This document shows, one piece after another, positions 33,086 through 42,124 of a stretch of 64,000 nt of DNA. Below the pieces are notes generated by a model that was not told the origin of the DNA, ran no database searches, and worked only from the letters and a program-made list of their open reading frames with translations. The stretch covers positions 1,178,001-1,242,000 of the forward strand of contig NZ_CP116766.1 in assembly GCF_028463985.1 (NCBI RefSeq), in the 5' to 3' direction. Position 1 is the stretch's first letter. Each line of letters starts with the position of its first letter. The stretch is from Neisseria lisongii (GTDB lineage Bacteria; Pseudomonadota; Gammaproteobacteria; Burkholderiales; Neisseriaceae). Position numbers and translations under genes: made by a program.

Positions 33086-33127
33086 AAGGCCGTCTGAAAA
33101 CTGACAAAACAGGTTTTCAGACAGCCT
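33086..33127. terminator. Terminator of hemC (imperfect uptake-sequence pair)
   Basis: AAGGCCGTCTGAAAAC and GTTTTCAGACAGCCTT; one mismatch in the right arm (ACAGCC for ACGGCC). Confidence 0.7.
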
Positions 33128-33178
33128 TGAACACAATAAAACCCTGTTTTTCCATATTGGGAGAACAGGGTTTGCTGT

Positions 33179-33416
33179 TATCGTGAAATAACCGCAGAGC
33201 AATACAAGCAGACAGTATATATAGTAAATACACTGAATAATTCATACGGTTTTTAAACAGGGCGTAGGTTGGGTCGAGACCCAACACGATTGAAAACACC
33301 TTGAAACATAAGGTTTTGTTGGGTTACGCTCGTGCCTCGCTAACCTCAACCTACGCCTGCTTTTGTATGGAAAATTCGGTGTTTTAACTATAGTGCTTTG
33401 CGGTTATTTCACTATA
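33179..33416. repeat. Correia-like element interrupted by a second element
   Basis: Outer ends TATCGTGAAATAACCGCA and TGCGGTTATTTCACTATA match at 17 of 18 positions when inverted. The core starts as in its relatives (GAGCAATACAAG...GACAGTA) but is broken at 33220 by another TATAG-ended element and resumes at 33393. The pieces together would make an element of about 65 bases. Confidence 0.7.
33220..33392. repeat. Nested TATAG-ended element carrying the GTAGGTTGGGTC repeat (173 bp)
   Basis: Ends TATAGTAAATACACTGAATA and its inverted partner (33365-33392, ending AACTATA) agree at most of 28 positions. The core (33262-33356) is a large imperfect palindrome beginning GCGTAGGTTGGGTCGAGACC and ending CTCAACCTACGC. 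A related core occurs at 37938-38031. Confidence 0.75.
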
Positions 33417-33446
33417 AAACCTGCTGAATGCGGCACTTTACAGCAT

Positions 33447-34550
33447 CTACAAAACCGCCGCCGGATAAGCGCCGATAATTTTCACAAACGATGCCCGTTC
33501 GCCCAGCAGCCGCAAGGCTTCCTGCACTTTGGCATCTTTTTGATGGCCTTCGATGTCGATGAAAAACAGGTATTCCCACAATGAAGATTTGCTCGGGCGG
33601 CTTTCGAATTTGGTCATGGAAATGCCCAAGTCGGTAAACGGCTGCAACAAGCCCATCACGGCACCGGCACGGTTGGGCGTGGAAATCACCAGCGAAGTTT
33701 TGTCGTTGCCGGTCGGCTCGGTTTCCTGATGTCCCATTACCAAAAAGCGGGTGGTGTTGCTCGGTTCGTCTTCAATGCAGCGGGCGCTGATTTCCAAGCC
33801 GTAGATTTCGGCGGCGGTTACGCCGGCAATGGCGGCGATGTTTTCATCATCAGACTGCGCCACCAGCCGTGCGGCTTCGGCATTGCTGGAAACGGAAATC
33901 CGTTCGGCATTGGGCAGGTTGCGGCCGAGCCAGTCGTTACATTGCGCCAACGCCTGCGCATGGGCATAAACTTTGGTGATGCTGCCGAACGGGCGGCCGG
34001 TTTTGCCCATCAGATTGTGATGCACCCGCACCACCACTTCGCCGCAGGCCTGCAAAGCGGAAACGGCGAGCAGGTCCAAACTGCGGCCGACCGAGCCTTC
34101 GGTGGAATTTTCCACCGGCGCAACCAGATAATCTGCCTGTCGGGTTTCCACCCGTTTGAAACAGTCGTCTATCGTCATGCACGCCTGCGTGTGGGCGGCG
34201 TGGCCGAAATGTTTGATGGCCGCCTGTTGGGTAAACGTGCCTTGCGGGCCGAGATAGGCAATCGTCAGCGGCCGCTCCACCGCCAGACATTCGCTCATCA
34301 CTTCCCGAAACAGGCGGGCAACCGATTCGTTGGGCAACGGCCCGTGGTTCAGACTCTGAATGCGGCGCAATACGGCGGCTTCCCGCTCGGGGCGGTACAC
34401 TGCGCCCGTGCCTTTCAATTCGCCGATGGCACGGGCATGGGCGGCACGTTCGTTTAAAAGTTTGAGTACCGTAGCGTCGATTTCGTCAATCGCATTGCGA
34501 TGGGGTTTGAGCTGTTCGTCAAGCTGTTGGGAAGGGGTTGGCTGTTTCAT
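33447..34550 (-). CDS. pheA: Bifunctional chorismate mutase / prephenate dehydratase
   Basis: Makes phenylpyruvate from chorismate for phenylalanine. 367 residues in three parts: chorismate mutase (about 15-95, EIDATVLKLLNERAAHARAIGELK), prephenate dehydratase (about 100-275, TIAYLGPQGTFTQQAAIKHFG, with NTTRFLVMG near its end), and a regulatory ACT domain with the FESRPSKSSLWEY motif that binds phenylalanine. Start at ATG 34550. Not in an operon. Confidence 0.96.
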   Translation of the reverse strand: MKQPTPSQQLDEQLKPHRNAIDEIDATVLKLLNERAAHARAIGELKGTGAVYRPEREAAVLRRIQSLNHGPLPNESVARLFREVMSECLAVERPLTIAYLGPQGTFTQQAAIKHFGHAAHTQACMTIDDCFKRVETRQADYLVAPVENSTEGSVGRSLDLLAVSALQACGEVVVRVHHNLMGKTGRPFGSITKVYAHAQALAQCNDWLGRNLPNAERISVSSNAEAARLVAQSDDENIAAIAGVTAAEIYGLEISARCIEDEPSNTTRFLVMGHQETEPTGNDKTSLVISTPNRAGAVMGLLQPFTDLGISMTKFESRPSKSSLWEYLFFIDIEGHQKDAKVQEALRLLGERASFVKIIGAYPAAVL

Positions 34551-34715
34551 TTTTATGCGTCCACAAAACAGGAATGAAATATTTATCCGATGATACCATC
34601 AAACACGCTGTCCGAACGGTTTTCAGACGGCCTCAATCTACCAAATAAAGCATTTATTTCTGATTTTGAATTTATTTTAAAACCTTATTTCAATATATCG
34701 GAAAAATTAGCCTGT

Positions 34716-35945
34716 TCAGCCAAAATTTCCGTAATTTTGGCGGTTTCCCCGCCAAGCCTCGCGGGAACACAGCCACAGCAACGAAATGCCGCACACGGTT
34801 GCACTCAGCATCATGCCCGCCATTACCGTCAGCGAGCCGTTGTGCAGCCAAGTCGTCAAAAGCCCCATGGCGGCGGCAATCACCGATTGGCATACGCCCA
34901 ATACGGCGTTGGCGCTGCCGCTTTCGTTTTTGAAATAAGCCATAAAGCAAGACTGCGTATTGGCACCGACCAAGCCCTGCGTGCCGACCGAAAACATCAC
35001 GCAGCCGACCACCAGCCACAGCGGCGGTTGGCCGAAACACGCCAGCAGCACCAACAGCAGATTGGCGGCAAACTGTACCGCAATGCCCCACATCAGAATC
35101 TGCTGCGGATGAGCGCCGGTTTTCAAACGCCATGCGGTTATCCGGTTAAATAAGGCCATGGTCAGAATGTTCAGCGCAAACACCCAAGCATAGCCGTGCG
35201 GCGACACGCCGTAGAGATTCATATAGACAAACGAAGATTCGGTGAGAAAGGCAAACATCGAGGCGAAACTGAATGCCTGAAAAAACAGATAGCCCAGAGC
35301 GGCACGGGTTTGCAAGACTCGCTTAAACCGCCCCGCCACCACCGATATGATGTCCGCACCAATCGGGCTGCTTGCAGCGGGTTTCGGCAAAAAACGCCAC
35401 ACCAACGCCAACAGCAACAGTGCATAAACAAACAAAAAAACAAAAATCAGCCGCCAGCCGCCCAAACTCTGCAAAGCCGCACCCATCATCGGCGCAATCA
35501 GCGGCACAATCATCATCATAATCCCGATCAGGGCAAACATCTGCGCCGCTTTTCGGCCTTCGTAATGATCCCGCACCAATGCGCCGACAATCACCACCGT
35601 CATGCCCGCACCAAACGCCTGCACCGCCCGCAGCGACAATAACTGTCCGGCATTCTGCACCAGCGACAGCCCGAACACGGCGGCGGCGTACACCAGCAAA
35701 CCTGCCAAAGCCACCGGTTTGCGGCCTTTGATGTCGGACACCGAGCCGCCGACCACCTGCCCGAATGCCACGCCGAACATAAACATGCTCAAACTCTGCT
35801 CAATCCGGTGGATATTCGACCCCAGCGTTGCGGCCATTTCGGGAATGGCGGGCAAATAAGCGTCCACCGAAAACGGCATCAGCGCCACCAACATCGCCAT
35901 CAGCAGCGCCATCTGTTTTTCAGTCAATGCCTTACGCTTGTTCAT
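34716..35945 (-). CDS. Bcr/CflA-family multidrug MFS transporter
   Basis: Drug-proton antiporter, 409 residues from ATG at 35945 with about 12 membrane segments. Motif A-like GGSVSDIKGRKPVALAG between helices 2 and 3, and the drug-antiporter motif FGAGMTVVIVGALVRDHYEG after helix 4, which is the Bcr/CflA signature. The longer frame to 36005 adds no hydrophobic or conserved sequence. Substrates cannot be told from sequence. Confidence 0.92.
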   Translation of the reverse strand: MNKRKALTEKQMALLMAMLVALMPFSVDAYLPAIPEMAATLGSNIHRIEQSLSMFMFGVAFGQVVGGSVSDIKGRKPVALAGLLVYAAAVFGLSLVQNAGQLLSLRAVQAFGAGMTVVIVGALVRDHYEGRKAAQMFALIGIMMMIVPLIAPMMGAALQSLGGWRLIFVFLFVYALLLLALVWRFLPKPAASSPIGADIISVVAGRFKRVLQTRAALGYLFFQAFSFASMFAFLTESSFVYMNLYGVSPHGYAWVFALNILTMALFNRITAWRLKTGAHPQQILMWGIAVQFAANLLLVLLACFGQPPLWLVVGCVMFSVGTQGLVGANTQSCFMAYFKNESGSANAVLGVCQSVIAAAMGLLTTWLHNGSLTVMAGMMLSATVCGISLLWLCSREAWRGNRQNYGNFG

Positions 35946-36153
35946 CAAATGGATTCCTACAATAAAAATAACCGCCTGCGGCGGTCGATACAACGGTTTA
36001 AACACTCAAGCCGTGATTATACCCTGTTTTCAGACGGCCTCAAAGCCGCCGCAGACAGGCCGTCTGAAAATGTACTGCTTCCCGATTGCGCTAAGGGCAT
36101 TTTCATAAGACAATAAACCGTTTTCCGTTATCAACATTTATTGCGCAAACACC

Positions 36154-37680
36154 ATGACCACCACATTCCCCATCGCCCGCTGCAACGACAGCGACTTAGT
36201 CATTCACGGCAAAATGGCCAACCGCCACGGCCTGATCGCCGGCGCTACCGGCACCGGCAAAACCGTTACCCTGCGCCGCATGGCGGAAGCCTTCAGCAGC
36301 CAAGGCATTCCCGTTTTTATGGCCGACGTAAAAGGCGACCTTTCCGGCATTTCCCAAACCGGCAACAACAGCGGCAAAGTGGCCGAACGCATCAGCGAAT
36401 TTGCATTAGGCGACGACTGGCTGCAAAGTTTTCCGGTACGCTTTTGGGACGTATTCGGCGAAAGCGGCATTCCCGTGCGGGTAACCGTTTCCGCCATGGG
36501 TCCGATGCTGCTCGCCCGCCTGATGAATCTCAACGACACGCAGGAAGGCTTGTTGAACTTAGTGTTCCGTGTTGCCGACGACAAAGGTTGGCACATTCTC
36601 GACCTCAAAGACCTGCGCAGTATGCTCAAACACGTTGCCGACCACGCCGCCGACTACCGCACGCAATACGGCAACGTTTCCGCAGCCAGCATCGGCGCAA
36701 TTCAACGCCAACTGCTGACCCTTGAAAACGAAGGTGCAGAACGCTTTTTCGGCGAACCCGAACTCAACCTCGCCGACTGGATGCAGACCGACAACGGCAA
36801 AGGCGTTATCAATATTCTCAACGCCGAAAAACTGATGCGCTCGCCCAGAATGTACAGCGCCTTTTTACTGTGGATGCTCGCCAAACTCTTTGAAACCCTG
36901 CCCGAAGTCGGCGATTTGGACAAACCCAAATTCATCATGTTCTTTGACGAAGCCCATTTAATGTTCGACAACGCCGCCGGCGCATTGGTCGAACAAGTCG
37001 AACAAGTCGTACGCCTGATTCGTTCCAAAGGCGTGGGTGTCTATTTCGTTACCCAAAACCCGCTCGATTTGCCCGACACCATTTTGGGCCAGCTCGGCAA
37101 CCGTGTCCAACACGCCCTGCGTGCCTTTACCCCGCGCGACCAAAAAGCCGTACGCGCCGCCGCCGAAACCTTCCGCAGCAACCCGAATATCAATGTTGCC
37201 GAAGCGATTGCCGAACTCGGAGTCGGCGAAGCATTGGTGTCCTTCCTTGATGAAAAAGGCATGCCCGCACCGGTCGAACGTGCCATGATTCTGCCGCCGC
37301 AATCCAATCTGACCCCGCTTACCACCGAAGCACGCAACGCCGCTTTCCAAAACGACGACCTCTATCCGGCCTACAAAGACATGGTGGACAACTATTCCGC
37401 CTTTGAAGCCTTGTCGGAAGAAGAACAGCGACAAGCCGAAATCAAAGCCGCCGCAACCGCCGCCAAACAGTCTGCAACCGCAGCCCAAAGCCAAGCCCAA
37501 ACCGACAGCCAACCCGGCCTGCTCGAAGGCTTTATCGGCGGCTTGACCGGCGGCCGCAAAAAATCAGGCCAAGGCTTGGGCTACAACGTCGCCGACTCCA
37601 TCGGCAATCAAATCAACCGCCAAGTAACCCGTGCCATCTCCCGCAGCGTCTTGGGCGTGATTAAAAACCTGTTGAAATAA
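36154..37680 (+). CDS. HerA-like ATPase, DUF853 family (YjgR-like)
   Basis: Cytoplasmic P-loop ATPase of the FtsK/HerA group, 508 residues. Walker A GATGTGKTVT near residue 30, VKGDLSGISQTG, Walker B MFFDEAHLMF around 268, then a regulatory tail with an Ala/Gln-rich linker (KAAATAAKQSATAAQSQAQT) and a C-terminal GLGYNVADSIGNQINRQ segment. Related to E. coli YjgR, of unknown role; HerA relatives pump or process DNA. No NurA-like nuclease is nearby. Confidence 0.9.
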   Translation: MTTTFPIARCNDSDLVIHGKMANRHGLIAGATGTGKTVTLRRMAEAFSSQGIPVFMADVKGDLSGISQTGNNSGKVAERISEFALGDDWLQSFPVRFWDVFGESGIPVRVTVSAMGPMLLARLMNLNDTQEGLLNLVFRVADDKGWHILDLKDLRSMLKHVADHAADYRTQYGNVSAASIGAIQRQLLTLENEGAERFFGEPELNLADWMQTDNGKGVINILNAEKLMRSPRMYSAFLLWMLAKLFETLPEVGDLDKPKFIMFFDEAHLMFDNAAGALVEQVEQVVRLIRSKGVGVYFVTQNPLDLPDTILGQLGNRVQHALRAFTPRDQKAVRAAAETFRSNPNINVAEAIAELGVGEALVSFLDEKGMPAPVERAMILPPQSNLTPLTTEARNAAFQNDDLYPAYKDMVDNYSAFEALSEEEQRQAEIKAAATAAKQSATAAQSQAQTDSQPGLLEGFIGGLTGGRKKSGQGLGYNVADSIGNQINRQVTRAISRSVLGVIKNLLK

Positions 37681-37700
37681 ATCCGGCAACCAACCGCCAG

Positions 37701-37749
37701 AAAAAAGCCGTCTGAAAATCGGAAATCGTGATTTTCAGACGGCTTTTTT
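37701..37749. terminator. Terminator of the DUF853 gene
   Basis: AAAAAAGCCGTCTGAAAAT (37701-37719) and its perfect complement ending in six T (37731-37749). Confidence 0.9.
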
Positions 37750-37872
37750 ATTCCAACCAAGGTCGGCTTGGCTTTCCCAGCGTACATATCCAAAGTATGC
37801 ACAGGTTTATCGATGAAGCAACACCAATCCACAGTCCCCACTAAAATCATCCCCCTGTTCCCGCCTTAAAAT

Positions 37873-37904
37873 ATGCCGTCTGAAAATCGGTTTTCAGACG
37901 GCAT
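37873..37904. other. Uptake-sequence inverted pair in an intergenic region
   Basis: ATGCCGTCTGAAAA and TTTTCAGACGGCAT around four bases. No gene ends directly beside it, so it is an uptake site more than a terminator. Confidence 0.6.
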
Positions 37905-37937
37905 CAGTAGGCAATTCAAATAATCAAAGAGAACAGT

Positions 37938-38065
37938 GCGTAGACCTGATCGAGACCCAATACGATTGAAAACATCTTGAAACACAATATTTTGTTGGGT
38001 TACCCTCGTACCTCACTAACCTCAACCTACGACAGATGTTGTATGAAAAATTAAGTATTTCCCAC
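37938..38065. repeat. GTAGGTTGGGTC-type dispersed repeat, copy 2
   Basis: Degenerate copy of the core at 33262-33356 (GCGTAGACCTGATCGAGACC ... CTCAACCTAC), followed by GTTGTATGAAAAATTAAGTA, which corresponds to the right end of the nested element there, but without a clear CTATA terminus. With the two uptake-sequence hairpins it fills the gap between 37681 and 38216. Confidence 0.7.
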
Positions 38066-38216
38066 CATAACCATTTTTGCCACAAAACTGTAAAAACAGG
38101 TTCTGCTGCGGCAAGAATCGGTAAAAATTCCCAAAATGCTTGCATAAAACGGCAATCTTACTTATTCTAGGCGCAACGGTATGTTCTGCATACCCTCCAA
38201 ACAAGGAAACACAACA

Positions 38217-38501
38217 ATGACGATGAAAAAACTTTTGGCTTTATCCGCAGTTGCCGTGGGCTTGGGCTTCGGTGTCAGCGCTTATGCCAAAGAAATCAAT
38301 ATCAGTGCCAACAATACGCCATACTCGGCTGATGATGCGCAAAAACTTGCCGCCACTGCCTTGGGCATGGGCGTGAAAGAGCCGGTGAGCCTCAACCACA
38401 ATGGCGGTAGCGTAACCGTTTCCGGTAGCAATGCCACGGTATGCACGTTTAAGGTCGGTAGCGGTGCTGCCCCGCAAATTCAGGGCGTAAGCTGCAAATA
38501 A
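38217..38501 (+). CDS. Small exported protein of unknown function
   Basis: 94 residues: Sec signal MKKLLALSAVAVGLGFGVSAYA, then a mature part of about 70 residues with KEINISANNTPYSADDAQKL and, at the end, two Cys (VCTFKVGSG and VSCK) that could form a disulfide. AAGGAAAC precedes the start; ATG at 38223 is an alternative. I do not recognise the family. A solitary gene between terminators. Confidence 0.8.
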   Translation: MTMKKLLALSAVAVGLGFGVSAYAKEINISANNTPYSADDAQKLAATALGMGVKEPVSLNHNGGSVTVSGSNATVCTFKVGSGAAPQIQGVSCK

Positions 38502-38518
38502 TTGCCGGTAATACTGAC

Positions 38519-38553
38519 AAAGCCGTCTGAAAATCGGATTTTCAGACGGCTTT
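38519..38553. terminator. Terminator between the small exported protein gene and recR
   Basis: AAAGCCGTCTGAAAAT and ATTTTCAGACGGCTTT with a three-base loop; serves both convergent genes. Confidence 0.85.
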
Positions 38554-38564
38554 GTGTTTATCCG

Positions 38565-39170
38565 CTATTCTTTCACCATTCTGCGTTCATACACTGCCTG
38601 CGCCAAGGTTCCGGCATCGACATATTCGAGTTCGCCGCCCAAGGGAATGCCTCGGGAAAGGCGGCTGACTTTATACGGTAGGGTTTTAAAGAGTTCTGCC
38701 AGAATATAGGCGGTGGCATCGCCCTCGGCGGTGAAGTTGGTGGCGATGATGATTTCTTCGACATCGCTCTGCTGCAGGCGTTCGACCAGTTTATCCAGCG
38801 CAATCGCCGAAATATCCATGCCCTGCGCCGGATTGACCTGCCCCATCAGCACGAAATACAGCCCGTCGTGGCAATTAGCGGTTTCCATATTGGATACGTC
38901 GGCGGGCATGTGGACAATCATCAGGCGTTTGCCGTCCCGACTGCTGTCGGCGCAAATGTCGCACAATTCGTTTTCGCAAAATGTGTTGCACAAGCGGCAA
39001 TGGTGGATTTGTTTCAACGCATTCTGCAAAGCGTCCACCAATTCCTGCGCTTCTTCCCGGCGGTATTGCAGCAGTTGGTAGGCCATGCGCTGCGCCGATT
39101 TCGGGCCGACATTCGGTAGGATTTTCAAGGCATTAATCAAACGTGTAAACGCATCGGGGTTTTTACTCAT
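38565..39170 (-). CDS. recR: Recombination mediator RecR
   Basis: Loads RecA with RecF/RecO at single-strand gaps. 201 residues: N-terminal helix-hairpin-helix (LKILPNVGPKSAQRMAYQLL), zinc finger CRLCNTFCENELCDIC near residues 57-72, Toprim domain (LMIVHMPADVSNME, MGQVNPAQGMDIS) and the C-terminal Walker B-like end with SRGIPLGGELEYVDAGTL. dnaX, its frequent partner, is not adjacent; ppiD lies upstream. Confidence 0.96.
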   Translation of the reverse strand: MSKNPDAFTRLINALKILPNVGPKSAQRMAYQLLQYRREEAQELVDALQNALKQIHHCRLCNTFCENELCDICADSSRDGKRLMIVHMPADVSNMETANCHDGLYFVLMGQVNPAQGMDISAIALDKLVERLQQSDVEEIIIATNFTAEGDATAYILAELFKTLPYKVSRLSRGIPLGGELEYVDAGTLAQAVYERRMVKE

Positions 39171-39268
39171 GGTTTTCAGACGGCCTCATCCGAGATAAAT
39201 GCGGGAAAAAGCGGCCGGATTGATGGTGAAATAACCCGACCGCTTTTCTGTTTTTGATACGGCAAACT

Positions 39269-41101
39269 TTATTGTTCGCTGTTCACCTTCTGCATACCCT
39301 GTTCCTGCTTAATCTGTTTTTGCAGATAATGCAGCAACTGCTCAAACACATTGGCGGATTGCTGTTGTACCAATTCCTGTTTGGCGGCCGGTAACATTTG
39401 CGTCAGGTTTTCAGGCGCAGTGATTTTCTGCACTTCGACCAGCGCCGGAAGCGGCAAGCCTTCGAGCAGCACATAAGCCGGTTTGCCTGCCGCAGGGCGG
39501 GCTTTCACCAACTGGGCGGCGGCTTGCGGCGGCATGGCGCGCACTTGCTGGGCGTTCAATTCTTCCACTGCGCCCCAAGCCGCTGCATCGGCTTTGCCGC
39601 CTTTCACAGCAGCCAGCGTTTCCTGCGCTTTTTTCTCGGCCAGTTTGTACGATTCGCTGCGCAGATAATTTTGGCGCACATTGTCTTTCACTTCGGTAAA
39701 CGGCGCTGTTTTTTCTTGGCGCACTTCTTTGGCACGCACCACCCACACGGTTTCCGGATTCACGCTTACCGGCTCGGAATTGTATTTTTTCTTCAACACA
39801 TCATCACTGAACACCGCTGCAATCAGCTCTTTCGGCATACCGGCCGCTTCGCCGCCGCTTTGGGTCAGCCATTCATCGGACGACTCAATGCCCACGCCCA
39901 GCGTTTTCGCCGCTTCTTTCAGGCTTTCAGGGTGATTGATAGCATCTTCCGCCAGTTTTTCCTTGGCTTCGTTAAACACTTTGCCTGCTTTGCGGATTTT
40001 CAGCTCTTCGGCAATCCGTGCTTTATCCTGTTCAAACACCGGTTTGTCAGCGCTGTCCAAAACCTGAATGATGTGATAGCCCGACTGGCTTTGCACCACG
40101 CCGCTGATGCCGCCTTTTTTCAGGGCAAATGCGGCGTTTTCCAGATTTTTGTCGATACCGCTGTTTTGCTCAACCCAGCCCAGTTGTCCGCCATTCGCCG
40201 CTGAAGCAACGTCTTTGGAATGTTTTTTCGCCAAAGCGGCAAATTCAGACGGCTTGGCCTGCGCTTTTGCCGCAACCTGATCGGCTTCGGCTTTTACCGC
40301 TTTGCGGGTGGCTTCATCGGCATTTTCTGCTACAGGAAAAAAGATATGGGCAACATTGCGGCGGGGTACAGCCGGTTGCGCATCAAAGGCTTTGCGGATT
40401 TCTTCTTCGCTGACCGTCTGTTTGGCGGCAATGTCTTTCAGATTCAACGCCACATATTCGATTTTTACCGCCTGCGGAATCAGGTAGTCTTTTTTGTGGG
40501 CATCGTAGTACGCCTGCAACGCAGAATCATCGGTTTTTACTTGAGAAACAAATGCTTCCGGATTAAACATGGCGACACGGACGGTGCGGCTCGCCTGTCC
40601 GATTTTCAGCAGCTGCTCTGCCTGCGCATCGCTGACCAATGTGCCGTTTTGCACCAGATTGAGCAGGTTTTGGAAGGCAAACTGCTGGCGGATGTCTTCG
40701 ACAAACTGGTCTTCGCTCATGCGGCGTTGGTCGAGATACTGGGTCAGCAGCGCTTGGCTGAATTTACCGTCGGCATCGTGGAAATTCGGGTCGTCCACGA
40801 TAATCTGCTTGATTTGCTCCGGGGAAACGGCAATGCCCATCAGCTTGGCACCCTGCGTCAGATACGCACGCTGCAGCAGCGATTGAAACACGGCATCGCG
40901 CGAAACCTGTCCGCCGTCGCCCTGCATATTCTGCACGGCGGAATTAATGTCGTGTTCGCTGACTTTCTGGCTGCCGATTTTCACAATATAATCTGCGCCC
41001 GGCGCAGTTGCGGTGCTGACACCGAAACCGACAAACGTCAAACCGATCAAACCCAAAATAATTTGGGCGGGCGTTTTGTATTTTTCTACGATATGAAACA
41101 T
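39269..41101 (-). CDS. ppiD: Periplasmic folding chaperone PpiD (SurA-type N-domain)
   Basis: Membrane-anchored periplasmic chaperone for outer-membrane and secreted proteins. 610 residues from ATG at 41101 (MFHIVEKYKTPAQ). One membrane helix (about 13-33, IILGLIGLTFVGFGVS), SurA-like chaperone region, a parvulin domain (RRNVAHIFFPVAENADEAT to GGISGVVQSQSGYHIIQVLDS), and a C-terminal region. As in many PpiD proteins, peptidyl-prolyl activity may be weak. The longer frame to 41230 is not used because the transmembrane start fits the family. Confidence 0.93.
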   Translation of the reverse strand: MFHIVEKYKTPAQIILGLIGLTFVGFGVSTATAPGADYIVKIGSQKVSEHDINSAVQNMQGDGGQVSRDAVFQSLLQRAYLTQGAKLMGIAVSPEQIKQIIVDDPNFHDADGKFSQALLTQYLDQRRMSEDQFVEDIRQQFAFQNLLNLVQNGTLVSDAQAEQLLKIGQASRTVRVAMFNPEAFVSQVKTDDSALQAYYDAHKKDYLIPQAVKIEYVALNLKDIAAKQTVSEEEIRKAFDAQPAVPRRNVAHIFFPVAENADEATRKAVKAEADQVAAKAQAKPSEFAALAKKHSKDVASAANGGQLGWVEQNSGIDKNLENAAFALKKGGISGVVQSQSGYHIIQVLDSADKPVFEQDKARIAEELKIRKAGKVFNEAKEKLAEDAINHPESLKEAAKTLGVGIESSDEWLTQSGGEAAGMPKELIAAVFSDDVLKKKYNSEPVSVNPETVWVVRAKEVRQEKTAPFTEVKDNVRQNYLRSESYKLAEKKAQETLAAVKGGKADAAAWGAVEELNAQQVRAMPPQAAAQLVKARPAAGKPAYVLLEGLPLPALVEVQKITAPENLTQMLPAAKQELVQQQSANVFEQLLHYLQKQIKQEQGMQKVNSEQ

Positions 41102-41187
41102 TTTCGGAACAAATAAAGAAGTTGATGGCAAACGCACATTGTAGCGTGTTTTTGCACAATCTGCACTGATTAACGCTGTAAAAACAG

Positions 41188-41224
41188 CCATGCCGTCTGA
41201 AAATTCAATTTTCAGACGGCATGG
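41188..41224. terminator. Terminator of the PepSY-like gene
   Basis: CCATGCCGTCTGAAAATT against AATTTTCAGACGGCATGG with a one-base loop; immediately after the gene ending at 41247 on the minus strand. Confidence 0.85.
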
Positions 41225-41246
41225 TTTCAATCATTTTAACGGTCGA

Positions 41247-41531
41247 TTAGTCATCAATACCTTCACTGATAATTCTCAAATCAGGGTAAGACAGACGGAT
41301 GTCGTATTCACGGCCGTTTTTATAGGCTTCGGCTTCCAAAACCGGTTTGCCGAAATGGTCGTCGGCTTCGATTTTTTGTACGGTATAACCGCGGCTTTGC
41401 AGCAGTTTCATGGCTTTGGCCTGATTTTGTTCGTAGTTTTTATCGCTGTAGATTTGATGTTCGATGTAATCGTTGGCAAAAGCGGTTGAAGCGGTCAAAG
41501 CAACGATTGCGGTCAAAAGAATTTTTTTCAT
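41247..41531 (-). CDS. Small exported PepSY-like protein
   Basis: 94 residues with a Sec signal (MKKILLTAIVALTASTAFA) and a mature domain of about 75 residues. The pattern NQAKAMKLLQSRGYTVQKIEADDHFGKPVLEAEAYKNGREYDIRL fits the PepSY fold (RGY..V.KIE....G...EVEA..NG.EYDI). Such proteins are proposed protease inhibitors or metal or ligand binders; the role is unknown. ATG at 41531 has AAGGAAAC before it. Confidence 0.8.
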   Translation of the reverse strand: MKKILLTAIVALTASTAFANDYIEHQIYSDKNYEQNQAKAMKLLQSRGYTVQKIEADDHFGKPVLEAEAYKNGREYDIRLSYPDLRIISEGIDD

Positions 41532-41762
41532 TTGGGTTTCCTTGTTATGATTCAATTTCCCAAACCGCCCGTCTCTTCAGCAGCAAATTTGGAACAGCGG
41601 CGATTGTAGCGGCTTTTTTCTGCCGCCGCCATGGAGATTTACAATTTTTGCAAAAGCAAACAAAAAGCTGCAATTCGGCGGCGTTCCTTTATCGGAAACG
41701 CCGCCGTCTTTACATTTCAGGCACGTTATGGATATTAACAAACCTGCTCTGCGATGCGTATA

Positions 41763-42110
41763 TCAGGCAAAAATTCCCTGATAATTTTCCGCCGAAAAAC
41801 CGACAAAAAACTGCCCGTCTTTATCCAACACCGGCCGCTTAATCACGCTCGGCTGCGCCGCCATCAATGCCAGCGCACCGGCTTGGTTTTCGGCCGCCGC
41901 TTTCTCTTCATCGCTCAATTTGCGCCATGTCGTGCCTTTTTTGTTCAACAGTTTTTCCAGCGGAATTTGGGTCAGCCAACTGCCAATGAGTTCCTGAGTC
42001 GGTGCATTGTTTTTGAAATTGACAAATTCATATTCCTGCCCGTTTTCCGTCAGCCACACACGGGCTTTTTTGACGGTGTCGCAGTTGGGAATGCCATATA
42101 GCTTTAACAT
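41763..42110 (-). CDS. ArsC/Spx-family reductase-like protein (YffB-like)
   Basis: 115-residue thioredoxin-fold protein. MLKLYGIPNCDTVKKARVWL has the single N-terminal Cys of the YffB type; LLNKKGTTWRKLS and SVIKRPVLDKDGQFFVGF are the family signatures. It lacks the three Cys of true arsenate reductases and has no ars genes nearby, so it is more likely a glutathione-dependent thiol reductase or orphan Spx-like protein. Starts 14 bases before the trmB gene's end, co-directed. Confidence 0.9.
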   Translation of the reverse strand: MLKLYGIPNCDTVKKARVWLTENGQEYEFVNFKNNAPTQELIGSWLTQIPLEKLLNKKGTTWRKLSDEEKAAAENQAGALALMAAQPSVIKRPVLDKDGQFFVGFSAENYQGIFA

Positions 42111-42124
42111 TTTAATATTCCTGA

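Noticed and set aside
34590..35153. Plus-strand frame of 187 codons between pheA and the MFS gene
   Set aside because: Mostly antisense to the MFS gene and low-complexity His/Gln/Arg product.
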